A stretch of 64,000 nt of DNA from Chloropicon primus (GCA_023205875.1 CP060767.1:248001-312000), one strand, 5' to 3'; shown: positions 1-10,112, counted from the stretch's first letter. Notes: generated by a model not told the origin, from the sequence alone. Program-made: numbers and translations.

Positions 1-525
1 TCTGTGGGCACGACGACTGTGTCCCAGAGGGAGGGTTCCGCGAACGAGTTCATCGTCATCTACAGGTACGAGGGCGAGGGGGACCACAAGCTGCACATCA
101 CGCTGGACAAGGAGCACATCGTGAGGAGCCCCTTTCCCGTCACGATCCAGTCCAACGACATCAAGGTCGAGGAGCTCAGGGTGCACAACAACGACCTGAT
201 TTGGGACTCCGACATTGCGCTGATGTGGGAGCAGAAGCACAACGTGATCAATGTGGACGCCATCCCCGCGGGGAGCGCCAAGGCCGCCGCCGGGTACTTG
301 CAGAAGGCCGGGAGGACCCAGGTCGTTTCCTTGGGGGAGAGCATCACGTTGGCCCAGATCGAGAGCGAGCAGAGGTACGGGCACTACATCACCCGCAAGA
401 AGGCGATGTCTCTCCATTCGAGGATCGCCAACTTGAACCAGTTTTACAGCCCGAGCATGCGCATCCGGAGGCCGGTGAGCCAGCAGCAAGAGAAAGAGAG
501 GAGGAGCGGCGCTGCCGGGGAGTAG
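1..525 (+). CDS. C-terminal part of a filamin-repeat-like protein (5' end outside window)
   Basis: The reading frame is open from base 1, so this is the 3' end of a longer gene; the stop is the TAG at 523-525. Residues about 17-50 have the pattern of the last strands of a filamin-type immunoglobulin repeat: FIVIYRYEGEG, then HKLHITLD, then HIVRSPFPVTI, matching the family pattern of G-x-[HY]-x-[LI]-x-[VI] followed by H-[IV]-x-x-SPF-x-V. Such repeats bind actin or act as protein-interaction modules. The remaining about 120 residues have no domain I recognise; they end in a basic, Gln/Glu/Arg-rich tail. Function cannot be given without the missing N-terminal part; a TRIM/NHL-type or actin-crosslinking architecture is possible. 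Downstream (526-663) are AT-rich ATATC repeats, probably the 3' UTR. Confidence 0.6.
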   Translation, partial: SVGTTTVSQREGSANEFIVIYRYEGEGDHKLHITLDKEHIVRSPFPVTIQSNDIKVEELRVHNNDLIWDSDIALMWEQKHNVINVDAIPAGSAKAAAGYLQKAGRTQVVSLGESITLAQIESEQRYGHYITRKKAMSLHSRIANLNQFYSPSMRIRRPVSQQQEKERRSGAAGE

Positions 526-663
526 CAGCAGCAGCAGTAGGGTGGCGGTGAGGGGTGGATGGATCATGGCAAGATTTGATCATTTTTGTAACATATATCA
601 TATATCATATATCATATAGTAGTATTTACTCAAAGACAAAGACTTGTCGTTGCTGCTGCTGTT

Positions 664-2070
664 TTACGGCCTTGATGATGATGATGATGACCCGGCGTTG
701 AGCTTTTCGAGGACGTTCTCCAAGGCTATGCCCCACTGGGTCCAGTGCGTTCCCCCCTGGCAGAACACCGCGTAGGGCTCCCTCAGCGGCCCGTCGCAGG
801 TCATCTCCCCGGTGCTGCCAGCCACGAAAGTGCCGTCCGCGAAGACGACTTGGTCGGCGTAGCCTGGCGTGTCCCCCGGCACGGGGTTGACGAACGAGTT
901 CACCGGCGACGCCTCCTGGACCGCCTTGCAGAAGGAAAGGAGCTCCTCCTCGCTCCTCAGCTTCACTGCGGTCACGAAGTCTCTTCTCTCGGCTCGCCGC
1001 GGGGGTAGGACCTCGTAACCCAGCCGGTCCATGACGTGGGCAATCAGTCTGCTCCCCTTGAGACCCTCCCCCACCGCGTGCGGGGCCATGTAAAGGCCCT
1101 GGAGCAGGAGCCTGTTTGTGTCCCCGAGGTGGGCCCCGTTGTCGCTCCCGGCGCCGGGAACCGTCAGCCTGGCCACCGCTTTGGCGACGAGGTCCCCCCT
1201 CCCCGCGACGTAACCCCCGCAGGGCGCTATGGTCCCCCCCGGGGACTTGATCAAGCTGCCCATCATCAGATCCGCGCCGATTTCGGGGCTCACCGGCTCC
1301 CTCTCCTCGACGAACTCCCCGTAGCAGTTGTCCACCAGGACGAGGCACCCCGGCGGGGCCTTCCTGCGGACGAGGTCCACGAAGTCCTTGATCTCCCCGA
1401 GGCTGTAGGTGGGCCTGAACTTGTAGCCGCAGGACCTCTGGAGGAAGCACACCGAGGGCTTCTTGGACTCCAAGCTTGCTTCTATGGCTTCCCAGTCCAA
1501 GGTGCCGTCTTCCTTCAGGCCCACCGTCTCGTACCGAACCCCCCAGTCGACCAGGGTCCCGGCGTCGCAGGACCCCTTGCCGCCGACGACCTCCTCCAGG
1601 GTGTCGTACGGCGAGCCCGAGCAGGACAGGAGGACGCTCCCCGGCCTCAGCACCCCGTAGAGGCCGCAGGCTATGGCATGGGTCCCGCTGACAATGTTCG
1701 CCCTCACGACCGCTGCCTCGCACTCCCACACTTCCCGGAAGACCTCGTCCAAGACCGACCGCCCGACGTCCCCTATGCCGTACCCGCTGCTGGTGCTCTG
1801 CACGTGGTGGGACCCCACCCTGCACATCCGAAACGCCCTCAGCACTCTCCTCTGGTGCTCCGCGGTCCGAAGGTCCTCCGCGTGAAACTCCTGCTGCAGG
1901 GAGAGCGCCACGTCCCAGACGTCCAGACTGCTGCTGCTGCTGCCACGAGGAAGAGGACCAGAAGATGCTGGTGTCGATGAAGAGGAACAAACGGTTGCAG
2001 CTAGAGCATGCTGGTGCCGGGAGGACCTTGAAGGAGGAAGCCTCGGCTTCGGCCTCAGCTTCATCTTCAT
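664..2070 (-). CDS. Methionine gamma-lyase-like PLP enzyme (aluminum-resistance protein family)
   Basis: Predicted 468-residue PLP enzyme of fold type I, in the family annotated as methionine gamma-lyase or aluminum-resistance protein, common in cyanobacteria, Firmicutes and algae. The likely Schiff-base lysine is in the signature MGSLIKSPGG (about residue 270), followed by the Gly-rich CGGYVAG. The GSPYDTLEEVVG and VDNCYGEF segments are also typical; the latter carries the cofactor-ring aspartate. I start at the ATG at 2070; the frame is open further upstream but without an ATG. The first about 60 residues are basic and Ser-rich (MKMKLRPKPRLPP), consistent with a plastid transit peptide. The reaction is expected to be C-S lysis of a sulfur amino acid, but the substrate has not been proven for most of the family. 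It is divergent from the V-ATPase gene. Confidence 0.85.
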   Translation of the reverse strand: MKMKLRPKPRLPPSRSSRHQHALAATVCSSSSTPASSGPLPRGSSSSSLDVWDVALSLQQEFHAEDLRTAEHQRRVLRAFRMCRVGSHHVQSTSSGYGIGDVGRSVLDEVFREVWECEAAVVRANIVSGTHAIACGLYGVLRPGSVLLSCSGSPYDTLEEVVGGKGSCDAGTLVDWGVRYETVGLKEDGTLDWEAIEASLESKKPSVCFLQRSCGYKFRPTYSLGEIKDFVDLVRRKAPPGCLVLVDNCYGEFVEEREPVSPEIGADLMMGSLIKSPGGTIAPCGGYVAGRGDLVAKAVARLTVPGAGSDNGAHLGDTNRLLLQGLYMAPHAVGEGLKGSRLIAHVMDRLGYEVLPPRRAERRDFVTAVKLRSEEELLSFCKAVQEASPVNSFVNPVPGDTPGYADQVVFADGTFVAGSTGEMTCDGPLREPYAVFCQGGTHWTQWGIALENVLEKLNAGSSSSSSRP

Positions 2071-2695
2071 CTCACACTCCCCTCCAATCTTCGCCAAAAA
2101 AGTCAAGCGAGGGATCGATGGAAAGATCTTGAGGTCCTCTTCATTCTCTAGCCGTCCTGTTATCCGACCAAAAGGAAGAGGAAAGTCCAGCAACAACAAA
2201 GTATGGTGTTGGGGATGAGGGGAAATAAGTTGTTCAGTTTTTCATTCAGTTGGAAACATCTTCGCCGTCACTGGACCATTTTCCTCCATTGAGATGTCAT
2301 TCGAAAGAGGACGACACAAATCTTCGAATGATTCATCGCAAACCTCCCCCTTCTCTCGTGATCGACCACCAGCGGCGTGAGAAGGCGCACCACCCACCTC
2401 CTCCTCCCTGGGCGCGAATCGAAGGAAAAAAAGTGCTTTATCTATTCATGAGTGTACCATATTGTACACTATTATGACAAACCCTAATGCGCGAGACCAA
2501 AAGGCCAAGAGGCTCTGGCGGTCGAGAGAGAGAGAGAGAGACAAGGACGAGTGTGGCGCTCGGGGGGAGGAGGCGAAGGAGGCGAGGTTTGGATCGATCG
2601 AAAGAGCGTCTCGCGAGCTTTCGATTGACCCCTCGTTCGAAGGGTTTGGCTCTAGGGTTCGTTCTCGGTGACGGAGTGAGAGAGAGGGTGTCACC
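2071..2695. promoter_or_regulatory. Divergent intergenic region between the PLP enzyme and V-ATPase subunit a genes
   Basis: 625 bases with no convincing coding region. It must hold the promoters of both flanking genes. Around 2627-2645 it carries TTGACCCCTCGTTCGAAGGG, a variant of an element also seen upstream of POT1 and the PHD gene. There is a short (GA)n tract near 2524-2542. No TATA box stands out. Confidence 0.5.
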
Positions 2696-5614
2696 ATGGG
2701 CGACCTATGGAGGAGTCAGGAGATGCAACTCGTGCAGCTCGTCATCCCAGCGGTAAGAAGGAAGAAAGAGGAGGACGGCATGCGATGAGATGCTATGAGA
2801 TGATTCATGCCACCACCGACCACGTCACGTCACGCCATGTCATCGCATGTCCTGCTAGAGAGAGACAGACAGACAGAGAGAGAGAGAGAGGAACTGCAAT
2901 CGAATGGCCTCTGTTCTGAGACACCAGCAGCAGCACCTGACAGAGAGAGAGAGAGAGAGAGGTTGGCAGGAGAAGGAGGTGTCTGACTTTCTTTTTTTTC
3001 TCGTAACGCTTTTCTTTTCTTCGTCCGTTTCGCTCTCTTCTTCATCCACCGGATGACGCACCTCCTCTCCTCTCCTCTTTCTTGTTGTTGTTGTTGTTGT
3101 TGATGATGATGATGGCTGACTCATGAACAGGAAGCTGCTCACGACACGGTGGAGAAGCTTGGGTATGTGGGGAAGATGCAGTTCAAGGACTTGAACAAGG
3201 ACAAGAGCGCGTTCCAGAGGACGTACGCGAATCAGGTGAAGCGTTGTGATGAGATGCAAAGGAAGTTGAGGTTCCTGTTGGAGGAGATGGGCAAGGCCGA
3301 GATAGCGAACGTGGAGACCAAGACCCTCGCCCTGCAGGAGGCCATCGCCAACTCGAGGAGCGGCTTCGAGAAGCAGCACGACTTGGACGAGCTTGAGGTG
3401 ACGTTGGAGGAGCTCGAGCACGACTTGTGCGACATCAGCGCCGCGATGACCAAGCTGGAGAGGTCGAAGAGTGAGCTCGTGGAGTTCCAGCTGGTGCTCG
3501 ACCAGGCTGGGAGCTTCTTCGACACGGCGAGGAGGAGCGCGAGCATAGACAGCAACCCGGCGCAGACGACGGCGGGGGACGTGTACGGCCAGATGGAGGC
3601 GCCCCTGATGGGGGGGAACTCCTTCACCAGCGACATGCAGCACGTGAGCCACGGAGCGGACACCGGGTACTCTTCCGCGCTGAACACCAGGCTCGGTTTC
3701 ATCGCGGGTCTGATCCCTCACGCAAAGATCGCGAGCTTTGAAAGGATTCTGTTCAGGGCCATGAGGGGAAACATGTTCCTGAAGCACCAGGAGGTGGGTC
3801 TCGTGATGGACCCGGCGCAGTGCGAGAAGCAGAACAAATCCGTGTTCGTGGTCTTCTTCTCTGGGGAGAGGTCGAGGGCCAAGATCTTGAAGATCTGTGA
3901 CGCCTTCTCGGCCAACCGTTACCCCCTCCCCGAGGAGCCCATGAAGCAGGCGAGCATGAGGTCCGAGGTCAACGCCAGGCTGATGGAGCTGTCCCAGACG
4001 GTCGACGCGTCGAACGACCAGAAGAGGACCTTGCTGCTCAGGATCCACCACGACTGGGACTCGTGGATGGCCCTGGTGAAGAGGGAGAAGATGATCTACC
4101 ACTCGCTGAACAAGTTCAACATCGACGTGACGTCCAAGTGCCTGGTGGCCCAGGGCTGGATCCCGACGAAGAACAGGGAGGAGGTCCTGCAGGCGCTCAA
4201 GGAAGCCTGCGTGGACAGCAACGCCCCCGTGAACACCGTGTTCCACCAGGTCTACACCAGCGAGAGCCCCCCGACCTACTTTGAGAGCTCCAAGGTCATC
4301 ACCGCGTTCCAGTCCGTGGTCGATGCTTACGGCGTGGCGAGGTACAGGGAGATGAACCCGACGGTGTTCACCATCGTGACCTTCCCCTTCCTCTTTGCCA
4401 TCATGTTCGGGGACATTGGCCACGGGCTTCTCATGCTCATGTTCGCCCTCTACATGGTGCTCTCCGAGAAGAAGATGGAGAAGAAGGCGAAGAACGACAT
4501 GGTCGAGATGGCCTTCGGGGGCAGGTACCTCATCCTGCTGATGTCCATCTTCAGCATCTACACCGGGTTCCTCTACAACGAGGTGTTCTCCATCCCGGCC
4601 ACGGTGTTCGGGCCCACCAAGTGGGTGTGGAACAACGCGACCGAGGCCTACGACATGCCGCACGGGGCCTCCCCGTACCCCTTTGGGGTGGACCCGATCT
4701 GGCACGGGACCAAGACGGAGCTCACGTACCTGAACTCGATGAAGATGAAGATGTCCATCGTCCTGGGCGTCATCCAGATGCTCCTCGGGATCACGGTGTC
4801 CCTGTGGAACTACCTGGAGAAGCCCACGGGGCCCCAGAGCGTGGAGAGGGACATGCTCAGCATCACTTGCGAGTTCATCCCGAGGTTCCTGTTCCTGACC
4901 TGCACGTTCGGCTACCTCGCCATACTCATTCTCGTCAAGTGGTTCTCGGGCTCCAAGGCGGACCTGTACCTGTTGATGATCAACATGTTCCTCTCCCCGG
5001 GGGAGAGCGACTGCGGGAAGAACTGCGAGAAGAGCGATGCCCTCTACGGCCTGGGCGGCCTGGCCGGGTTCCTCGTCTTTGTGGCCTTCTGCTGCGTGCC
5101 CTGGATGCTCTTCCCGAAGCCCTTCATCCTGAAGAAGAGGCACGCCAGGAAGCAGGGTGGCCAGGAGTACGAGATCCTGGGCGGGGACGACGGGACGACG
5201 GACGGGCTGGAAAACGGGGGCGCGGAGGGAGGGTCCGCTGAGGAGGAGTTCGACTTTGGGGAGGAGATGGTCCACAACATGATTCACACCATCGAGTTCG
5301 TCCTCGGGGCCGTCTCGAACACCGCGTCTTACCTCAGGCTGTGGGCCCTCTCGCTGGCCCACTCGCAGCTCTCGGCCGTCTTCTACGAGAAGTGCTTCGT
5401 CGCGGCCTTGGAGACGGGGAGCGCCGTGGCCATCGTCATCGGGTTTTACATCTGGGCCCTCGCGACCTTTGGGGTCCTGATGATCATGGAGAGCCTGAGC
5501 GCGTTCTTGCACGCGCTCAGGCTGCACTGGGTCGAGTACCAGAACAAGTTCTACGAGGGCGACGGGTACCAGTTCGAGCCCTTTAGCTTCGTCTTGGGGA
5601 TCAAGATGGAATGA
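2696..5614 (+). CDS. VHA-a: V-type H+-ATPase subunit a (membrane V0 sector)
   Basis: Subunit a forms the two proton half-channels of the V-ATPase V0 sector, acidifying vacuoles and endomembranes. I read two exons, 2696-2752 and 3131-5614, joining to 846 residues, the usual family length. Exon 1 encodes the conserved start MGDLWRSQEMQLVQLVIPA and ends in a GTAAGA donor; exon 2 resumes after a CAG acceptor with EAAHDTVEKLGYVGKMQF, as in family members that begin G-x-L-x-R-S-E-x-M. The N-terminal half is cytosolic with coiled coil. Membrane segments begin near FTIVTFPFLFAIMFGDIGHG. The proton-pathway arginine is in TASYLRLWALSLAHSQLS near residue 745. No second paralogue is in the window. Confidence 0.97.
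2753..3130 (+). other. Intron 1 of the V-ATPase subunit a gene
   Basis: 378 nt, GT-AG, after a 57-nt first coding exon. It contains (GA)n tracts at about 2876-2891 and 2944-2961, (TTG)n at about 3084-3101, and one CGTAACG motif at 3002-3008. The tiny first exon plus a long simple-repeat intron holding a promoter-type motif may mean regulatory sequence lies inside the intron; that part is inference. Confidence 0.85.
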
Positions 5615-5752
5615 TGAATGAATAGGAATGAAAAAAATGAAAATGAAAAAAAAATTGCTAGGAGGGGGAGGGACTTGAGTGAGTGGGTGAATGGGTGAGT
5701 GGAGAGCAACAGAAACAAAAAAACAAAAACGTTGATTGATTGGTTGATTGAT

Positions 5753-5896
5753 TTAATGATTGATTGATTTGTTAAAGGCCACGTCGGCGGGGGCTCCACC
5801 CTTCTGGGCCTTCTTCTCCGCCTTCTTCTCCTCCTTGGCCGGAGGATCCGCCTTCCGCTCAGGCTCAGGCTGTTGGCTCGCAGTCGAAGAGGTCAT
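5753..5896 (-). CDS. Possible 47-residue Lys/Glu-rich protein
   Basis: A short frame from the ATG at 5896 encodes a hydrophilic peptide rich in Lys, Glu and Ala (KEEKKAEKKAQKGGAPADVA in its centre) and ends in SINH. Third codon positions are almost all G or C in the middle part, as in the real genes here, which argues for coding. The sequence becomes AT-rich with ATTGATTG repeats exactly at the C-terminus, as expected of a 3' end. I do not recognise a family. It could instead be the last exon of a longer minus-strand gene, since the (ATCC)n tract just upstream would be a plausible 5' UTR or intron. It is convergent with the V-ATPase gene and divergent from the Fes1-like gene. Confidence 0.4.
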   Translation of the reverse strand: MTSSTASQQPEPERKADPPAKEEKKAEKKAQKGGAPADVAFNKSINH

Positions 5897-6330
5897 TCTT
5901 GCATCCATCCATCCATCCATCCATCCATCCTCTCTGTCTAGGGCAAGAAAAGTGAGCGAGTGAGGTATTTCATTGCAAAGGGCAAGAGACAATGCCTCCC
6001 TCCCTCCCTCCCTCCCTCCCTCCCCCTGTTGCCTTCCCTCCCCTCACCCACCACCATTCACCCCCTCCATCCCGCCCGCCATCAGGCCTGCATCCATCCA
6101 GACAACGCTGCGACCAAGGTGGAGGGGTGGAACGCAATCAGCGAGGGTTTTGACGACGAGGGCGGGAGAGGAAGCGCGCGGCGAGGGCACCACACGAAAG
6201 TACGTCTCGAGATCTTTCCATTGGTACCTTGGTTGACGGCATCGGCGAAGGATTGACCCGCCGTCTGAACGAGATTGCTTGATTCCTGGCGAGGGAAGTG
6301 AAGGAGTGCAGCGCAATCGAGACAGAGAGG
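5897..6330. promoter_or_regulatory. Intergenic region upstream of the Fes1-like gene, with simple repeats
   Basis: 434 bases with an (ATCC)n tract at about 5904-5930 and a (CCCT)n tract at about 5997-6022. No further gene is visible. It should contain the promoter of the downstream plus-strand gene and possibly that of the small minus-strand frame. Confidence 0.5.
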
Positions 6331-7372
6331 ATGATGAACAACGGCGGCGGCGGAGGAGGAGGTGGTCCTGACTGGAACGGTAAGTGGTGAAGAAGGAGTA
6401 GACACGTTTATGGTTCGTTCGTTCGTTCAAGAAGGGTTTCGTTTCCTCTGACACCCTCCAAACTCTGTCTCTGTCTCTGTCTCTGCCTCTTGACTCTTAG
6501 GTCTGCTCAAGTGGTCCCTGAAGCACAACGACGGGACGTCCAAGCCGAGGACGTTCACGGAGGAGGAGAGGCGTTGGTTCTACGAGGCGATGGAGTCCCA
6601 GGTGGAGGACGAGGGGGAGCGTCTGAAGCAGGACATGCTGGTGCTGGCGCAGAGCGGGGAGGGGGAGGTGCAGGGCGTGAGCGTGGAGCGCCAGGTGGAC
6701 ATCCTGGAGGACGTGGAGGACCTCGTGTCCCAGATCGACCTGGCCAAGACGTTCGTCAAGATGGAGGGCCTGGTGATCTTGCTGAGGATCGCGAGGGACA
6801 GGGGCAAGGACGACAGGCTGAGGGCGGGCGCCCTCACGGCGGCCTCGACGTGTCTGCAGCACAACCCCGAGGGCCAGGAGGACTTTCTCAGGCGGGGGGG
6901 CGTGGAGGCTGCGACGGAGATCGTGGCCGGTGGGAAGGCCGTGGGCGCCAAGGTGAGGGCCAAGGCGGTCGGCGTGATCTCGGCCGCGGTCAAGCACCAC
7001 AGGATGGGGTTCCTCCAGTTCCTGCAAACCGGTGGCGTCGGCGTCGTCGCCCAGGCGGTGGCCTTGGGGGAGGAGGAGGGGGAGGTGGTTCTGCTGAGGA
7101 AGGGGCTGAGGCTGCTCGAGTACGTGGCGAGGCAAGGACAAGGTGCGGAGGACCTCGGGAGGGTCCCGGTGAAGCGCTTGCTGGGCAGCGGGGACTTGGA
7201 GGTGAGGGAGGCGTGCTTGGGGCTGCTGGCGGTGCTGGGGAAGGGGGAGGGGGAGTGGAGGGGGGAGGTGGAGAGGATCGTGAGGGAGGGGGAGGAGGAG
7301 CTGAGGGGGGGGGAGGAGGAAAGGAGGGACGAGGTGGAGCTGGCCAAGGAAGTTTTAGGGAGGATGGGGTAG
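6331..7372 (+). CDS. Hsp70 nucleotide-exchange factor, Fes1/HspBP1 type
   Basis: Fes1/HspBP1 proteins are cytosolic armadillo-repeat factors that release ADP from Hsp70. Two exons are read: 6331-6379 and 6501-7372, joined across a 121-nt GT-AG intron, giving 306 residues. The junction rebuilds the family N-terminus, NGLLKWSLKHNDGTSK, close to the Fes1 pattern of LLKWSI-x-x-[ST]-D. The body contains the hallmark LVSQIDLAKTFVKMEGL and LRAGALTAASTCLQHNPEGQ, followed by helical ARM repeats (residues about 95-240). The C-terminus is highly Glu/Gly-rich. The N-terminus is a poly-Gly stretch after MMNN. Context gives no further hint of function. Confidence 0.9.
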
Positions 7373-7509
7373 CAGTTAGTGAGTCAGTGAGTTAGTGAGG
7401 AGGAGGAATAAAATATAAAAGACGATTGATTGAGTGTAGTAGATGGATTGATTTTTATCTCAATGACCGGCCTGCCTGGTGCCAGGTGTGTGTGTGTGTG
7501 TGCGCGCGT

Positions 7510-7582
7510 GTGAAGTTCTTGATGGGCTTGGACATCTCGGACTGCTCCTTCCTCTGGTGCTGCTTCATCTGCCTGCTGAACG
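7510..7582 (-). pseudogene. Duplicated 3' coding fragment of the neighbouring PH-domain gene
   Basis: These 73 bases repeat 7751-7823, the last coding part of the PH-domain gene, with only a few substitutions and a constant offset of 241 bases. On the minus strand the copy still reads RQMKQHQRKEQ, followed by SEMSKPIKNF in place of ADMSKSIKNF. It lies beyond the stop codon of the gene, so it is a partial tandem duplication. Because the reading frame is kept, use as an alternative last exon cannot be excluded, but I see no clear splice acceptor. Confidence 0.7.
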
Positions 7583-7728
7583 AACATACAGTGTGGGTGT
7601 GGGTGGTGGTGGAGTGGGAGGACGAATGCTTGGGGCGATGATCTCATCGGACCGGCCGGGAGGTGAAATAAACACACTGGGATTTGTTACTTTGCGGGAA
7701 AACAGTTGCTCTCGTTCTTCTTGCCGCT

Positions 7729-8463
7729 TTACTTGCCGAAGAGGCCGTCCGTGAAGTTCTTGATGGACTTGGACATATCGGCCTGCTCCTTCCTCTGGTG
7801 CTGCTTCATCTGCCTGCTGAACGTCTTGGAAGCGGTGCCCATGATGGTGTCCGTCATGCTGGTCATGGCGTTCTTCATCATTCTCATCGGACCGGCGTTG
7901 CCGGACCACTTGATGGTCTTCTCCACAGCCATCTTGAGGTACCCGGTCCACTCCTTGAGCTCCTCGTCCGTCTCGAACAGGAAGACGTGAACCTTGTCCC
8001 CGGACCTGCCCCCTGGGCCCTCTTGGAAGAACAGGCAGAGCTTCTGGCGGTCCCTATCCCCGATGGCGTACTTGGCGTTGCCCTTAATCTTGGACTTGGC
8101 CCTGAGGTTGGCCCCCCTCACGATAAGGACCTTGGGCTCGTCCCCCTCCTTGGGACCCACGCTCCCGTCCTCCTTCTGCTCGCATTCGGAGTAACTCAAG
8201 ATGTAACCGAGTTCCTCGTCCCAGTGAAGCACCACCCACCTCTCCCTGAACGCCTTGGTCACGTCCCCGCGCTTCTTCAGGAGACCCTCCATGAACAGGG
8301 TGTTGTCCACCGGCTGGTTGGAGGAGTAAGAGGAGGGGTCCTCGTCGTCCTCGTAGACCTCGTAGTCCTCGTCGTCAAGGCAGGAGGTGGAGGTGATGCC
8401 GGCGGTCTTCATCCAATCCGTCTGAGGGCGAGGGTCTGGAACGGGCTCTCCTGGGGCGTCCAT
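7729..8463 (-). CDS. PH-domain protein
   Basis: Predicted 244-residue protein starting at the ATG at 8463. Residues about 57-170 form a pleckstrin-homology domain: it opens with FMEGLLKKRGDVTKAFRERW, where the Lys/Arg residues of the beta1-beta2 loop can bind phosphoinositides, and closes with FETDEELKEWTGYLKMAVEKT, carrying the invariant Trp of the C-terminal helix. Before it lies a very acidic Asp/Glu/Tyr stretch (residues about 30-45). The C-terminal 60 residues are Met-rich and basic, ending KNFTDGLFGK, probably helical. A role in membrane or lipid recruitment is inferred from the domain alone. A partial copy of its 3' end lies downstream at 7510-7582. Confidence 0.85.
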   Translation of the reverse strand: MDAPGEPVPDPRPQTDWMKTAGITSTSCLDDEDYEVYEDDEDPSSYSSNQPVDNTLFMEGLLKKRGDVTKAFRERWVVLHWDEELGYILSYSECEQKEDGSVGPKEGDEPKVLIVRGANLRAKSKIKGNAKYAIGDRDRQKLCLFFQEGPGGRSGDKVHVFLFETDEELKEWTGYLKMAVEKTIKWSGNAGPMRMMKNAMTSMTDTIMGTASKTFSRQMKQHQRKEQADMSKSIKNFTDGLFGK

Positions 8464-8776
8464 AATAACAATATACACTAGTACTGTTTGGATTGATACT
8501 ACTCCAATGTATCGTATTGATGGTGACGAGGAAAGGAATGGAAAGGAAAGGAAAGTTGTTGTTGTCAGGGGGCTTGGTTGGTCGTGGAGGTATCTTGCTG
8601 AAGTGCGTGCGTGCGTTACATATGCTATCAGCTGCCTGCTTGTGAATGGGGCATTCATTCCTATTATGCAACAGGATTCTCAGGAGCTTGGAGCTTGGAG
8701 CTTGTGTGTGTTTGGAAGAGAGAGAGAGGGGGGGGGAGAGAGGGAGAGGGAGAGAAGGTTGTTGCTGTTGTTGTTG

Positions 8777-8819
<43 letters not shown>

Positions 8820-10017
8820 TGTGTGTGTTGTCTTACCTTGTGTTTTGTTTGTTGTGCTGCTGGTATTTTGACTGGGAACTGGGAGGTAGAGAGGTAGTAC
8901 GATGAAGTGCGATGCAAGACAAAAGATGACCAGCAGACCAGAGGCAAGGCGAGGCAATGGAGGGAGGGCTGTTGTGTGTTGGAGTAGTACACAGCAGAAG
9001 AAGAAGTCTTGGAGACTCCTGGATTCGCCTAGCCTGACGGGCTCGTCGAGATGCAATGCATCGGTGCATTGACTTGACGAGTTCCACGACCAATACCACC
9101 GATGGCGCTGCTCAAGGCAGAAGCACCGAGATCGTCATGACCGAGGTTTCTGGTGACGGAATGTTAGCGGGGGCAAGCAAAAGGTTCGTCGTAGAGATGT
9201 GTAGCGGCAAGGTTTCTGGCCAGAGCCAGGGGGGGCGTGGACTGAGACTGGACTAGAGGGACTTGGCATATAGTGGCGATCCTCCTGCTGGAGGGAGGAG
9301 GGAGGTGTTGTACCTCGTTGTTCTTGTAGCGATTGGGGCCAGACAAGGGACCCAGAGCGGGTAGCCCTCCAGGATCTGGAGCTGATCCTGGTGTCCTGAT
9401 CAACCCTGGGATATGGATTTTCACAAGTATCTCCCAGAGTGGACACAGGGAGGTACTTGGACCTCCGCGACGAGCTGGAGGAGGTGATCGACCTTCTCAA
9501 GGACCCGTACGCGTCGTCGAATCCACGTTCTCCTCGATGGCGGCCATCTCCCGCTCCCTATGAGGTCCCGCGGAGGTCGCCAGGGCCACTGTGCAAGCGT
9601 TGGTGTCCAGGCTTGTTCCGAGTGCCACCGCGCCGCACGGCTGCCCGCTGCCCTGCAATTGGGTGAAGACAGAAACACTGGCACCACAATCCTTGGGCGC
9701 CACCCACCTGGAGAACCGCGGCCGGGGTGGCGCCACCAGCCCCTTCTTCACATGACGTCCCAGTATTCGTCAGTCTCCTCTTCTTCGTCGGCAACCAGCG
9801 GCCGTAGTATTCCAGGAGGTAACTCATCGCTTTCTCTCTGGTCGCGGTCTTCTCGTCGTCGTCCTCCTCAGCCGTTACGATCAACGATCTCGTCCTCCTC
9901 AGCCGTTACGATTCATGATCTCATTGTCCTTGTATAATTAACGTATCTCACCGAACCCTTCTCTCGCGGAGCAAGAGGAGAGGCGGCTGTTGTTTCGCCG
10001 CCTCCTCGGGTTTTTGT
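8464..10017. other. 1.5-kb gene-poor region with microsatellites and one coding-like fragment
   Basis: I find no complete gene. A compound (CT)n(GT)n microsatellite spans about 8776-8828. At 9449-9520 (+) a short stretch with GC-rich third positions reads RYLDLRDELEEVIDLLKD, resembling the N-terminal helix of the splicing factor SPF30/SMNDC1, but no tudor domain follows in any frame I could read; it may be a gene fragment. Two copies of CCTCCTCAGCCGTTACGAT lie at 9863-9882 and 9892-9911, each containing the CGTTACG motif discussed in the findings. Confidence 0.4.
8776..8828. repeat. Compound (CT)n(GT)n microsatellite
   Basis: About 14 CT units run directly into about 13 GT units, between purine-rich (GA)n sequence upstream and the flanking unique DNA. 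A similar CT-to-GT compound repeat sits in the intron of the gene at the right window edge. Confidence 0.9.
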
Positions 10018-10112
10018 ATCCGTGTCGGGAATCGAACCCGAGTCTGTTCCGTTCCGTTCCGTTTTCTTCTTCAGCTTGGCAGGGAACTGTGCTACCACTA
10101 TACCACACGGAT
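10018..10112 (-). tRNA. tRNA-Gly (anticodon GCC) with an intron
   Basis: Read on the minus strand, the 7-bp acceptor stem ATCCGTG pairs with CACGGAT, followed by a D-arm (GTATAGTGGTAGCAC), an anticodon stem GTTCC, loop CTGCCA with anticodon GCC, and the T-arm TCGGG-TTCGATT-CCCGA. The 3' half of the anticodon stem, GGAAC, is displaced by an insertion of about 24 bases after position 37, the canonical nuclear tRNA intron site. Removing it leaves about 71 nt, the normal size for tRNA-Gly. The insertion itself contains two more GGAAC copies, so the exact 3' splice point is ambiguous. No CCA is encoded, as expected for a eukaryotic nuclear tRNA. Confidence 0.88.

Noticed and set aside
2855-5527. 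890-codon minus-strand frame opposite V-ATPase subunit a
   Set aside because: Its sequence is Arg/Gly/Pro/His-rich without any family pattern and lies opposite a certain gene.
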